Positions 1 through 7,438 of a stretch of 17,150 nt of DNA are shown here, piece after piece (position 1 is the first letter of the stretch; every line of letters starts with the position of its first letter). Source of the DNA: Betaproteobacteria bacterium (lineage in GTDB: Bacteria > Pseudomonadota > Gammaproteobacteria > Burkholderiales > Burkholderiaceae_C); NCBI GenBank assembly GCA_025354965.1, contig JANXLW010000061.1, positions 1 through 17,150 on the forward strand, written 5' to 3'. The notes under the pieces were generated by a model, which did not search any database, had not been told where the DNA came from, and saw only the letters and a program-made list of their open reading frames with translations. The position numbers were made by a program, and so were the translations under genes.

Positions 1-833
1 CCAAAATTCAGCAGCGTATTAACGGTGCCACGCCAACCCAGCTTGTGATTCAAGCCAGCCAGCGCCACATCATTTCTCTCACCCGTGAGCTCACCGGCGC
101 TGTTCACCATTTTCTTGGGCACAATGAACAGCGAGATGCCGCGTGTGCCCGCTATCAACTTGCCGTCCGGTCCCGGAATTTTGGCCAGTACCAAGTGAAT
201 GATGTTCTCGGTCAGCTCGTGTTCACCAGCCGAGATCCACATCTTGTTGCCCTTGAGGCGATAGCGTGCACCAAGTGGGTCAGATTCAAAACCTTCTCCA
301 TCAGGCACGGCGCGCGTCGCCACATCCGACAGGCTGGAGCCGGCCTGCGGTTCGCTCAGGCACATGGTGCCCGACCAGCGCCCGGCAAACTCATTTTTGG
401 AGAACACTTCCCTTTGTAGCGGCGTGCCATGCACCATGAGCAAATTGGCATTGCCGGTGGTAAGCATGCCAGAGCCAATGCTGACCGAGGCGCAGGCAAA
501 GAACGAATTGGCCGCAGCCTCAATCGTATAGGGCAATTGCATGCCACCCATCTCAAAATCCTGCGCTGCACTCAGCATGCCAGACTCGGCATAGGCTCTC
601 TGTGCATCGTGTGTCGCTTGCGGCAAGATGACCTTCTCGCCATCAAAATGAGGCTCCTGCGTATCCACAGTTCGATTGAACGGCGCATATTTCTCGCGTG
701 CAATGCGTTCACAGGTGTCCAATACAGCGTCAAAAGTTTCACGCGAATGGTCTGCAAAGCGAGGCCGCTGGTTCAGTGATTCAGCATCGAGCCATTGGTA
801 CAGAAGAAAATCAACCGTAGAACGCAAACTCAT
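1..833 (-). CDS. Acyl-CoA dehydrogenase, N-terminal part (3' end beyond window)
   Basis: FAD-dependent enzyme expected to catalyse the first beta-oxidation step (acyl-CoA to trans-2-enoyl-CoA). The frame from the ATG at 833 is open to base 1, giving 277 residues with no stop, so the C-terminal part lies outside the window. Visible are an N-terminal extension (MSLRSTVDFLLYQWLD), a helical domain, and the middle-domain flavin/substrate segment GTMCLSEPQAGSS followed by KMWISAGEHELTENIIHLVLA. That extension and the GEHELTEN segment resemble the large (about 600-residue) acyl-CoA dehydrogenases often named DmdC-like rather than the 380-residue short/medium-chain type. The start ATG overlaps the stop of the upstream thioesterase gene by 4 bases (ATGA), implying translational coupling. 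The family call is firm. Substrate is unknown; methylthiopropionyl-CoA is one possibility by family name only. Confidence 0.93.
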   Translation of the reverse strand, partial: MSLRSTVDFLLYQWLDAESLNQRPRFADHSRETFDAVLDTCERIAREKYAPFNRTVDTQEPHFDGEKVILPQATHDAQRAYAESGMLSAAQDFEMGGMQLPYTIEAAANSFFACASVSIGSGMLTTGNANLLMVHGTPLQREVFSKNEFAGRWSGTMCLSEPQAGSSLSDVATRAVPDGEGFESDPLGARYRLKGNKMWISAGEHELTENIIHLVLAKIPGPDGKLIAGTRGISLFIVPKKMVNSAGELTGERNDVALAGLNHKLGWRGTVNTLLNF

Positions 834-1275
834 GGAGACCTCGCAGAACTGCCAGGCGAAGCGGCAATGGTGCCTTGTGCCACCGCACAAAGCAGTTCCT
901 TGCCGTCCTTGACGAAAAACACATCGCAACGGCATACCGCCTGGGATTTACCGATGTACACAGCATGCGCCCGCGCGACCAATCGCTCGCCCAGAGCCGG
1001 GCGCAGATAGTTGATTTTGAACTCGGAAGTGACGACCGGCACGCCCAAAGCGGTGCCACCCGCGTAGGTCAGGGCATTGTCAGCGGTATAGCTCACCACA
1101 CCGCCGTGGACAAAGCGTGCTGCTGGCGTATTTGATTGCTCACTGGCACATGCAACTCGCACTGCCCGCGCGCCAGAGCGTGTAATTCGGCCCCGATTAA
1201 CACACTGAAAGGCTTGGAGGCCAATACCTCCTGGCCCATCGCCAGGAAGGCTGCAGGAGAAATGTTGACGACCAT
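830..1275 (-). pseudogene. PaaI-type hotdog thioesterase, broken by a 1-base frameshift
   Basis: Hotdog-fold acyl-CoA thioesterase, expected to release CoA from stalled acyl-CoAs. The N-terminal half reads in one frame from the ATG at 1275 (MVVNISPAAFLAMGQEVLA, through VSNQIRQQH). In that frame it then hits a stop soon after about 1115. The C-terminal half continues in another frame as FVHGGVVSYTADNALTYAGG, then SEFKINYLRP and GTIAAS, ending at the TGA at 830-832. Joined, these halves make an uninterrupted thioesterase of about 148 residues, normal for the family. The length of 446 bases is one short of a multiple of three. The simplest explanation is one G lost at about 1115-1117, turning the usual QHGFVHGG junction codons into the present out-of-frame join. 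A TTG at 1290 is an alternative start. It could be a true pseudogene or a sequencing/assembly error. It lies 11 bases after the thiolase stop and overlaps the dehydrogenase start by 4 bases. Confidence 0.85.
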
Positions 1276-1286
1276 GGTCGAAGGTT

Positions 1287-2462
1287 TCAAAGCACCTCAA
1301 AAATACCTGCAGCACCCATGCCACCGCCGATGCACATGGTGACGCAAACTCTTTTCGCACCTCGGCGCTTGCCTTCGATCAGGGCATGACCGGTCAAACG
1401 CTGACCGCTGACGCCATAGGGATGTCCGACGGCGATGGCACCGCCATTGACGTTCAGGCGGTCACCCGGAATGCCCAAACGGTCGCGGCAGTAAATCACC
1501 TGCACCGCAAACGCTTCATTGAGTTCCCACAAATCAATATCGCTAACCTTGAGACCCAGGCGTGCCAATACTTTTGGAATGGCAAACACCGGCCCAATAC
1601 CCATCTCATCGGGCTCGCAACCGGCCACCGCAAAGCCCAGGAAACGGCCCAGTGGCTTGAGGCCCTTTCGCTCGGCAACAGCTTCATGCATCACCACGAC
1701 CGCGCCGCCACCGTCGGAGAACTGGCTGGCGTTACCGGCTGTAATCAGGCCGCCCGGCACGGCGGAGCGCAGCCCGCGGATGCCCTCCACGGTGGTACCA
1801 GCGCGAATGCCTTCGTCCTGGCTCACCGTTACTTTTTTTGTACTCAAGCCCATCACTTTGTCGGCCACGCCCATGGTCACAGTGATCGGGGCAATCTCGG
1901 CGTTGAACAGGCCCGCTTCCAGTGCGGCGCTGGCGCGTTGCTGACTGGCAGCGCCATATTCGTCCATCGCTTCGCGACTGATGTTGTAGCGCGTGGCCAC
2001 ATTTTCGGCCGTTTGCAACATATTCCAGTAGATCTCAGGCTTGTTCTTCACCAGCCACGGGTCGGCCAGCATGTGCTTGTTCGCTTCCTGCTGCACGCAG
2101 GAAATCGACTCCACGCCGCCCGCCACAAAAATGTCGCCCTCACCGGCGATCACACGTTGCGATGCCAGTGCAATGGTTTGCAGCCCCGAGGAACAAAAAC
2201 GGTTCACCGTCATGCCCGAAGTGGTGATCGGACAACCGGCGCGCAGTGCAATCTGGCGCGCGATATTGGCGCCGGTGGCGCCTTCAGGCGTCGCACAACC
2301 CATGATGACGTCGTCCACCTCGGCGGCTTCAATACCGGCTCTGGAAATAGCATGTTCGACGGCATGACCACCCAACGTTGCGCCATGTGTCATGTTGAAG
2401 GAACCCTTCCAGCTCTTGGCGAGAGGCGTGCGGGCAGTGGAAACAATTACGGCTGAGGTCAT
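1287..2462 (-). CDS. Acetyl-CoA acyltransferase (thiolase, FadA-like)
   Basis: Thiolase, 391 residues, the usual length for the family. It cleaves 3-ketoacyl-CoA with CoA to acetyl-CoA and a shortened acyl-CoA, the last beta-oxidation step; it could also work in the condensing direction. The acyl-accepting cysteine is C90 in NRFCSSGLQT. The catalytic His is H347 in GGAIAVGHPYGVSGQR, and the second cysteine is C377 in CIGGGMGAAG. NEAFA, a thiolase landmark, is also present. The start ATG has AAGGAA 7 bases upstream and lies 9 bases after the stop of the fadB-like gene, so both share a transcript. The exact class (degradative 3-ketoacyl-CoA versus biosynthetic acetoacetyl-CoA thiolase) cannot be fixed from motifs alone; the neighbours favour the degradative role. 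Confidence 0.96.
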   Translation of the reverse strand: MTSAVIVSTARTPLAKSWKGSFNMTHGATLGGHAVEHAISRAGIEAAEVDDVIMGCATPEGATGANIARQIALRAGCPITTSGMTVNRFCSSGLQTIALASQRVIAGEGDIFVAGGVESISCVQQEANKHMLADPWLVKNKPEIYWNMLQTAENVATRYNISREAMDEYGAASQQRASAALEAGLFNAEIAPITVTMGVADKVMGLSTKKVTVSQDEGIRAGTTVEGIRGLRSAVPGGLITAGNASQFSDGGGAVVVMHEAVAERKGLKPLGRFLGFAVAGCEPDEMGIGPVFAIPKVLARLGLKVSDIDLWELNEAFAVQVIYCRDRLGIPGDRLNVNGGAIAVGHPYGVSGQRLTGHALIEGKRRGAKRVCVTMCIGGGMGAAGIFEVL

Positions 2463-2471
2463 GATGATTCC

Positions 2472-4571
2472 TTAGTTAAAGGTCTTGCCTTCGGTGGCAA
2501 GCTTGGCCAGCAGAGGAGCGGGTTGCCAGAATTTGGAATCGTCCAGCGGATTTTGAGCAAAGCGTTTCATACTCTGCACCACATTGAACAGACCGACCTG
2601 GTCGGCGTAGTTCATCGGGCCACCACGGTAAATCGGGAAGCCATAGCCCATCAGGTAGACCATGTCGATGTCGCTGGCCTTGGAGGCAATACCATCTTCC
2701 AGAATTCTCGCCGCTTCGTTCACCAGGGAATACACCAGACGTTGCACGATCTCCTCGTCGGAGATTTTGCGCGGCGCGATGCCCAGCACCTTGCGGTGTT
2801 CTTCGATCATCTTGACGACTTCGGCATTCGGAATCGCATCGCGTTTGCCGGCCACATAGTCGTACCAGCCGGCGCCTGTCTTTTGACCGAAGCGACCTTT
2901 CTCGCACAACAAGTCAGCGGTCTTGCTGTATTTCATATCGGGTTTCTCGGTGTAGCGGCGCTTGCGAATGGCCCAACCAATATCATTGCCGGCCAGATCC
3001 CCCATGCGAAACGGGCCCATGGCAAAACCAAACTTCTCAATGGCCTTGTCGACCTGCTCTGGCGTGCAGCCCTCGTCCAGCAGGAACCCGCCCTGGCGAC
3101 CATACTGCTCGATCATGCGATTGCCAATGAAGCCATCGCAGACACCCGACACAACCGCCGTTTTCTTGATCTTCTTGGCGACCGTCATGACGGTGGCCAT
3201 GACGTCTTTGGCGGTTTTTGCACCGCGCACCACTTCCAGCAGTTTCATCACGTTGGCAGGACTGAAAAAGTGCAATCCCACGACGTCTTGCGGGCGTTTG
3301 GTAAATGACGCAATTTTGTCCACGTCCAGCGTTGAAGTGTTGGACGCCAGAATAGCGCCCGGCTTCATGACGCGGTCAAGTTCCTTGAAGACCGCTTCTT
3401 TCACACCGATTTCTTCAAACACGGCTTCGATCACCATGTCAGCGTCCTTCAAGTCGTCGTAGCTCAGGGTCGTGCTGAGCATGCTCATGCGCTGCTCGTA
3501 CTTGTCTTGCTTGAGTTTGCCTTTTTTAACCTGTGCTTCGTAGTTCTTCCGAATGGTGGCGACGCCACGGTCGAGCGCCTCTTGCTTCATCTCCAGCATC
3601 GTTACCGGGACACCGGCGTTCAGGAAATTCATGGAGATGCCGCCGCCCATGGTGCCGGCACCAATTACCGCCACCGAGTTGATGGCACGCTGGGGTGTGT
3701 CAGCCGGCACATCAGGTATTTTCGATGCGGCACGTTCAGCCATGAAGATGTGGCGCAGTGCTTTACTTTCTGGTGTCCACATCAGATTGATGAAGAGCTC
3801 ACGTTCGGTGGCCATGCCGACTTCAAACTTCTGCTTGGCTGCGGCTTCGACTGCATCGACGCATTTTCCCGGAGCCGGGAAGTTTTTCGACATGCCCTTG
3901 ACCATGTTGCGGGCAAACTGAAAATAGGCGTCACCCTGGGGGTGTTTGCACGGCAGATTGCGCACCAGCGGCAGTGGCCGAACGGCGGCCACCTCAGCGG
4001 CGTAGGCCAAAGCCTCGGCCAGCAGCGAATCTGCCGATGAAGCCATTTTGTCAAACAGTTTTTGACCGGGCAACATGGCCAGCATTTCACTCTTGACTGG
4101 CTCACCGCTGACAATCATGTTCAGCGCCGGCTCGACGCCCAGCGCGCGCGGCAGTCGCTGCGTACCACCGGCACCGGGAAGCAGGCCCAGCTTGACCTCT
4201 GGCAGCGCCACGCTGCAACCGGGTGCGGCGATGCGGTAGTGGCATCCCAAGGCTAGTTCCAGCCCGCCACCCATGCAGACGGTGTGAATTGCCGCCACGA
4301 CTGGTTTCGGCGAGTTTTCCACTGCCAGAATGACACTCAATAAATTGGGTTCCTGCATGGCTTTGGGGCTGCCAAATTCCTTGATGTCGGCGCCGCCCGA
4401 AAAAGCTTTGCCGGCACCGGTGATGACGATGGCTTTCACCGCCGAATCGGCATTGGCTTGGGACAGGCCGTCAGTCAGCCCCAGACGGGTGGTAAATCCC
4501 AAACCATTGACCGGCGGGTTGTTGAGCGTAATCACGGCAATATCGCCCTGTACTTTGTATTCGGTGCTCAT
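2472..4571 (-). CDS. fadB: Fused enoyl-CoA hydratase / 3-hydroxyacyl-CoA dehydrogenase
   Basis: Bifunctional beta-oxidation enzyme of 699 residues: hydration of 2-enoyl-CoA, then NAD-dependent oxidation of 3-hydroxyacyl-CoA. The N-terminal crotonase domain (about 5-190) has the oxyanion-hole segment FSGGADI (57-63), GGGLELALGC with E105, and LPEVKLGLLPG with E125, the two acidic catalytic positions. The dehydrogenase domain begins near 297 with the Rossmann motif GAGTMGGG (304-311). It contains H434 in GLHFFSPANVMKLLEVV and the later VCDGFIGNRM, followed by the C-terminal 3HCDH domains. The frame is open further upstream, but the ATG at 4571 is chosen because GAGGAA lies just before it and the crotonase fold begins there; the upstream extension would read through the promoter and operator. 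It is the first gene of the beta-oxidation operon. Domain organisation fits FadB/FadJ/peroxisomal multifunctional enzymes; the symbol is by analogy. Confidence 0.95.
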   Translation of the reverse strand: MSTEYKVQGDIAVITLNNPPVNGLGFTTRLGLTDGLSQANADSAVKAIVITGAGKAFSGGADIKEFGSPKAMQEPNLLSVILAVENSPKPVVAAIHTVCMGGGLELALGCHYRIAAPGCSVALPEVKLGLLPGAGGTQRLPRALGVEPALNMIVSGEPVKSEMLAMLPGQKLFDKMASSADSLLAEALAYAAEVAAVRPLPLVRNLPCKHPQGDAYFQFARNMVKGMSKNFPAPGKCVDAVEAAAKQKFEVGMATERELFINLMWTPESKALRHIFMAERAASKIPDVPADTPQRAINSVAVIGAGTMGGGISMNFLNAGVPVTMLEMKQEALDRGVATIRKNYEAQVKKGKLKQDKYEQRMSMLSTTLSYDDLKDADMVIEAVFEEIGVKEAVFKELDRVMKPGAILASNTSTLDVDKIASFTKRPQDVVGLHFFSPANVMKLLEVVRGAKTAKDVMATVMTVAKKIKKTAVVSGVCDGFIGNRMIEQYGRQGGFLLDEGCTPEQVDKAIEKFGFAMGPFRMGDLAGNDIGWAIRKRRYTEKPDMKYSKTADLLCEKGRFGQKTGAGWYDYVAGKRDAIPNAEVVKMIEEHRKVLGIAPRKISDEEIVQRLVYSLVNEAARILEDGIASKASDIDMVYLMGYGFPIYRGGPMNYADQVGLFNVVQSMKRFAQNPLDDSKFWQPAPLLAKLATEGKTFN

Positions 4572-4591
4572 GTTTGCATTCCTCGGAAGTG

Positions 4592-4615
4592 AAAATAGAA
4601 CGATCGTTCGATTTT
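4592..4615. promoter_or_regulatory. 24-bp palindromic operator in front of the beta-oxidation operon
   Basis: The core GAACGATCGTTC (4598-4609) is a perfect 12-bp palindrome. The symmetry extends outwards to 4592-4615 with only one mismatched pair (4597/4610), flanked by an A-run on one side and a T-run on the other. It lies about 20 bases before the fadB-like ATG and just downstream of the -10 box at 4619-4624, so it covers the expected transcription start. Position and symmetry are what one expects of a dimeric repressor; TetR-family fatty-acid regulators (PsrA/FadP/FadR-like) bind sites of this kind. The identity of the regulator is inference, as no regulator gene is in the window. Confidence 0.7.
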
Positions 4616-4618
4616 TTG

Positions 4619-4646
4619 ATTGTAAGAATAATATCCAGCGGTTCAA
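4619..4646 (-). promoter_or_regulatory. Sigma70-like promoter for the fadB-thiolase operon
   Basis: On the minus strand a -35 box TTGAAC (4646-4641) and a -10 box TACAAT (4624-4619) are separated by 16 bases. Matches to TTGACA/TATAAT are 4/6 and 5/6. The predicted start falls near 4610-4613, within the palindrome. The promoter starts about 30 bases after the livF stop, so the beta-oxidation genes can be transcribed separately from the Liv genes, though read-through is possible since no terminator is seen between them. Confidence 0.6.
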
Positions 4647-4676
4647 TCCATTTTTGTCACGGGTGGGACAAGCAGT

Positions 4677-5372
4677 TCAAACCTCCAGCCATTCCTTGCG
4701 GATATAGCTGTCGTTGCGCAGTTCATTCGGGGTTCCGGTGAACACGATACTGCCATGCCCCATCACCATGCAGCGGTCTGAAATATCCATGGCAATGGTC
4801 AGCTTTTGCTCAATCAACAGCACAGAGATACCGCGCTTTTTGAGTTCTCCGAGGTAGAGCGCCACCAACTCGACAATCTTGGGCGCCAGACCTTCAGTTG
4901 GCTCGTCAATAATGATGAGATCCGGGTCACCCATCAGCGTGCGGCACAGCGTGAGCATTTGTTGTTCGCCACCCGACATCACGCCGGCTTGTATGTATTT
5001 GCGCTCTTGCAGACTGGGAAACATCTTGTAGATGTCTTCCAAAGACCAGCGCCCGGCCTTGCGCGCATTTTTTTGCCCCAGGTACAAATTCTGCTCCACC
5101 GTCAGGGTCGGAAAAATATCACGGCTTTCCGGTACGTACCCAATTCCAAGATGAGCGATTTCGTAGGTCTTCTTGCCAAGAATTTCCTGCTCCTTCCAGC
5201 GCAGCGAGCCGTGGCAATCGACCAGACCCATAATGGCCTTGGCGGTGGTGGATCGACCCGACCCATTGCGCCCCAACAGCGCAACAATCTCGCCCGCTGC
5301 CACGTTCAGGTGCACGCCGTGCAGCACATGGCTTTTGCCATAAAACGCGTGCAAATTTTCAATCTTCAGCAT
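4677..5372 (-). CDS. livF: Liv-type ABC transporter ATP-binding protein LivF
   Basis: Cytoplasmic ATPase subunit of a HAAT (branched-chain amino acid type) importer, 231 residues, normal LivF length. The signature motif is canonical (SGGEQQ, 133-138) and Walker B is intact (LIIIDEPTEGLAPK). The Walker A motif is unusual: GRNGSGRST (34-42) has Arg (CGA codon, 5253-5255) at residue 40 where nearly all ABC ATPases have Lys. The switch-His position is Gln (LIEQK, Q189), as is common in LivF proteins. The gene starts 3 bases after the livG stop and is the last of the Liv cluster. Substrate may be a carboxylate rather than an amino acid, given the acyl-CoA ligase and beta-oxidation genes on either side. 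Confidence 0.95.
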   Translation of the reverse strand: MLKIENLHAFYGKSHVLHGVHLNVAAGEIVALLGRNGSGRSTTAKAIMGLVDCHGSLRWKEQEILGKKTYEIAHLGIGYVPESRDIFPTLTVEQNLYLGQKNARKAGRWSLEDIYKMFPSLQERKYIQAGVMSGGEQQMLTLCRTLMGDPDLIIIDEPTEGLAPKIVELVALYLGELKKRGISVLLIEQKLTIAMDISDRCMVMGHGSIVFTGTPNELRNDSYIRKEWLEV

Positions 5373-5375
5373 TTT

Positions 5376-6149
5376 TCAATGTCCTGCAGTGGCTTGCGAT
5401 TCGGCGACCGAAGAGCCCAGGTAGGCCTCTTGAACTTGTCGATTGGCACGCACCGCATCGGGTACGTCGTAGGCCAGCAACTCACCGTAGACAACCACTG
5501 CAATTTTGTCAGCCAGGCCAAACACCACACCCATGTCGTGCTCAACAGTCAAAAGAGTTTTCCCGACTGTCACGTCCTTGATCAGCTTGATAAAGCGGCT
5601 GGTTTCCGACTTGCTCATGCCAGCGGTCGGTTCATCCAGCAAGATGACCTTGGCGCCTCCTGCAATGGTGATCCCGATTTCCAGCGCACGCTGTTCGGCA
5701 TAGGTGAGGTTGGCAGCCAGAACATTGCTCTTTTTATCCAGTTTGACCATTTCCATCAAGTCGGTGGCCCGCTCGTTGGCATCCGTCAGGTTGTCCAAAA
5801 ATTTTAGGAAAGTGTATTTGTAGCCCAGGCTCCAGAGCACGCCACACCTTAAATTCTCAAACACACTGAGCTTCGGAAAAATATTCGTAATCTGGAAGCT
5901 GCGGCTCAAACCCAGCCGGTTGATCTCGAAAGGTTTTTTTCCATTGATGCGTTGCCCGTCCAGGAGAACTTCACCACTGCTAGGCTCAAACCGGCCACTG
6001 ATCAAATTGAACAGGGTTGATTTGCCGGCACCGTTCGGGCCAATGATGCCAACACGCTCACCCGCTGGAATTGCCAGATTGATGCCGCGAATGATCTCGG
6101 TCTTGCCAAAACTCTTGCGCAAATCTTTTAGTTCAAGGGCGTAGGTCAT
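5376..6149 (-). CDS. livG: Liv-type ABC transporter ATP-binding protein LivG
   Basis: Second ATPase subunit of the Liv-type importer, 257 residues. Walker A is canonical (GPNGAGKST, 37-45, K43), Walker B is VILLDEPTAG with E173, and the switch His is present (LLTVEHDMG). The signature motif is degenerate: LTYAEQRALEI (148-158) has Ala where LivG proteins usually have Gly in LSYGEQ. The LivG-specific segment ITNIFPKLSVFENLR is present. The ATG overlaps the livM stop by 4 bases (ATGA), with AAGGGA as ribosome-binding site inside the end of livM. With LivF it forms the nucleotide-binding pair. Confidence 0.95.
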   Translation of the reverse strand: MTYALELKDLRKSFGKTEIIRGINLAIPAGERVGIIGPNGAGKSTLFNLISGRFEPSSGEVLLDGQRINGKKPFEINRLGLSRSFQITNIFPKLSVFENLRCGVLWSLGYKYTFLKFLDNLTDANERATDLMEMVKLDKKSNVLAANLTYAEQRALEIGITIAGGAKVILLDEPTAGMSKSETSRFIKLIKDVTVGKTLLTVEHDMGVVFGLADKIAVVVYGELLAYDVPDAVRANRQVQEAYLGSSVAESQATAGH

Positions 6150-7435
6150 AGCAGTTCCCTTCGCTTGATTTCTTTTTCAATGTCTTCCTGAATCTGCCCC
6201 CACTCTTTGGCAAACTGGCGACGGCAGGCCTCGAAGAGCCCGAGCCCGGTAGCCAGCACGAACAGCGAGCCGAACCAGCTGTTGAGCCCTTTTGAGTCCA
6301 GTCTGATCCACATGAACATGAGTTCAGAACCCAACGCCGAATTAAGTTGCAAGTGGTACACCATTTCGATCATGGCTGCCGCCCCCGACAAGGTCACCAA
6401 AGCAGTCACTGCCAGTGCCAGGTAGCTGACCCATAGGCGTCGCAAAAAACCAAACATTGCAAGCCGCAAATTCATCATGATGAGCGAAGCAACGCCACCT
6501 GGCGCGTACATCACCATGAACAGAAAGATCAGCCCGAGGTAAAGCAGCCAGGCCTTGGTGAACTCGCTGAACAGCACGAACGCCAGCACCATGAGCACGG
6601 CGCCAATGATGGGACCGAAGAAGAACGTGGCACCTCCCAAAAAAGTGAACAGGAGGTAAGCACCCGAGCGTCCGGCACCGACCACTTCAGCCGTCACGAT
6701 CTCAAAATTCAGGGTCCCAAGCCCACCCGAGATGCCGGCAAAGAAGCCGGCGATGATGAATGCCATGTAACGAATGCGCTGCGTGTTGTAGCCGACGAAT
6801 TCGACGCGTTCCGGGTTGTCGCGCACAGCGTTAAGCATGCGGCCCAAGGGCGTCCGCGTGAATGCAAACATGGCGGCAACCGCCAGGAATGTGTACACCG
6901 CAATCAGGTAATAGACCTGAATCGGCGGCCCATAGGTAATGCCCATGAAGGCCGAACCCGTCACGCGGTTACCAGAGACACCGCCTTCGCCGCCGAAAAA
7001 CTCCGGGATCATGAGCGACATGGCAAACACCAGTTCTCCCACTCCCAGGGTAATCATGGCGAATGTGGTCCCTGATTTTCTGGTCGTCACATAGCCAAAC
7101 AGGAGCGCAAAACCCATACCCGCCAAGCCACCCACCAGGGGCACCGCGGAAACCGGGATCGGCAGCGAACCGTCGGTAATACTGTTGAGCGCGTGCATCG
7201 CAAGGTAAGACCCCAGACCGGTGTACACCGCATGTCCGAAGCTCAGCATGCCGCCCTGCCCCAGCAACATGTTGTAAGACAGGCAGGCAATGATCGCGAT
7301 GCCCATCTGCGAAAGAATGGTGATCGACAAGCTGCTGGTGAACAGCCAGGGAATGACCCCCAGCAGCATCGCAAACAAACTCCATATCAGCCAGCGGCCG
7401 ACATTGATGGGTTTGAATTCGTAGTGACTGCTCAT
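6146..7435 (-). CDS. livM: Liv-type ABC transporter permease LivM with C-terminal extension
   Basis: Inner-membrane permease of the importer. The conserved LivM core is in residues 1 to about 325: multiple hydrophobic helices, LSYNMLLGQGGMLSFGHAVY near the start, the GTTFAMITLGVGE segment, and TPLGRMLNAVRDNPERVEFVGYN, the loop thought to contact the ATPases. The protein is 429 residues, longer than the 320-360 I would expect. The extra C-terminal ~105 residues hold two more hydrophobic segments (about 337-355 and 386-401). A charged, probably helical cytoplasmic tail (EWGQIQEDIEKEIKRREL) follows. GGGAGGG lies before the ATG, 3 bases after the livH stop. The reading frame is clean. Confidence 0.94.
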   Translation of the reverse strand: MSSHYEFKPINVGRWLIWSLFAMLLGVIPWLFTSSLSITILSQMGIAIIACLSYNMLLGQGGMLSFGHAVYTGLGSYLAMHALNSITDGSLPIPVSAVPLVGGLAGMGFALLFGYVTTRKSGTTFAMITLGVGELVFAMSLMIPEFFGGEGGVSGNRVTGSAFMGITYGPPIQVYYLIAVYTFLAVAAMFAFTRTPLGRMLNAVRDNPERVEFVGYNTQRIRYMAFIIAGFFAGISGGLGTLNFEIVTAEVVGAGRSGAYLLFTFLGGATFFFGPIIGAVLMVLAFVLFSEFTKAWLLYLGLIFLFMVMYAPGGVASLIMMNLRLAMFGFLRRLWVSYLALAVTALVTLSGAAAMIEMVYHLQLNSALGSELMFMWIRLDSKGLNSWFGSLFVLATGLGLFEACRRQFAKEWGQIQEDIEKEIKRRELL

Positions 7436-7438
7436 CGC

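Noticed and set aside
830..1360. A 176-residue protein in the thioesterase C-terminal frame
   Set aside because: Its N-terminal part overlaps the thiolase end and has no thioesterase similarity before FVHGG; the true N-terminus is in another frame.
1386..2456. Long plus-strand frame of 356 codons opposite the thiolase gene
   Set aside because: It is a shadow of a strongly conserved thiolase, has no recognisable domain, and is low in plausible protein character.
4572..4646. N-terminal extension of the fadB-like protein to 4646
   Set aside because: It would translate the promoter and operator; the ATG at 4571 has a good ribosome-binding site and the family N-terminus.
4654..4671. TTGTC...GACAA dyad after livF as a terminator
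   Set aside because: Only a 5-bp stem and followed by A rather than T on the minus strand.
4806..5807. Plus-strand frame of 333 codons opposite livF and livG
   Set aside because: It spans the junction of two real genes on the other strand, resembles no family I know, and has no ribosome-binding site of note.
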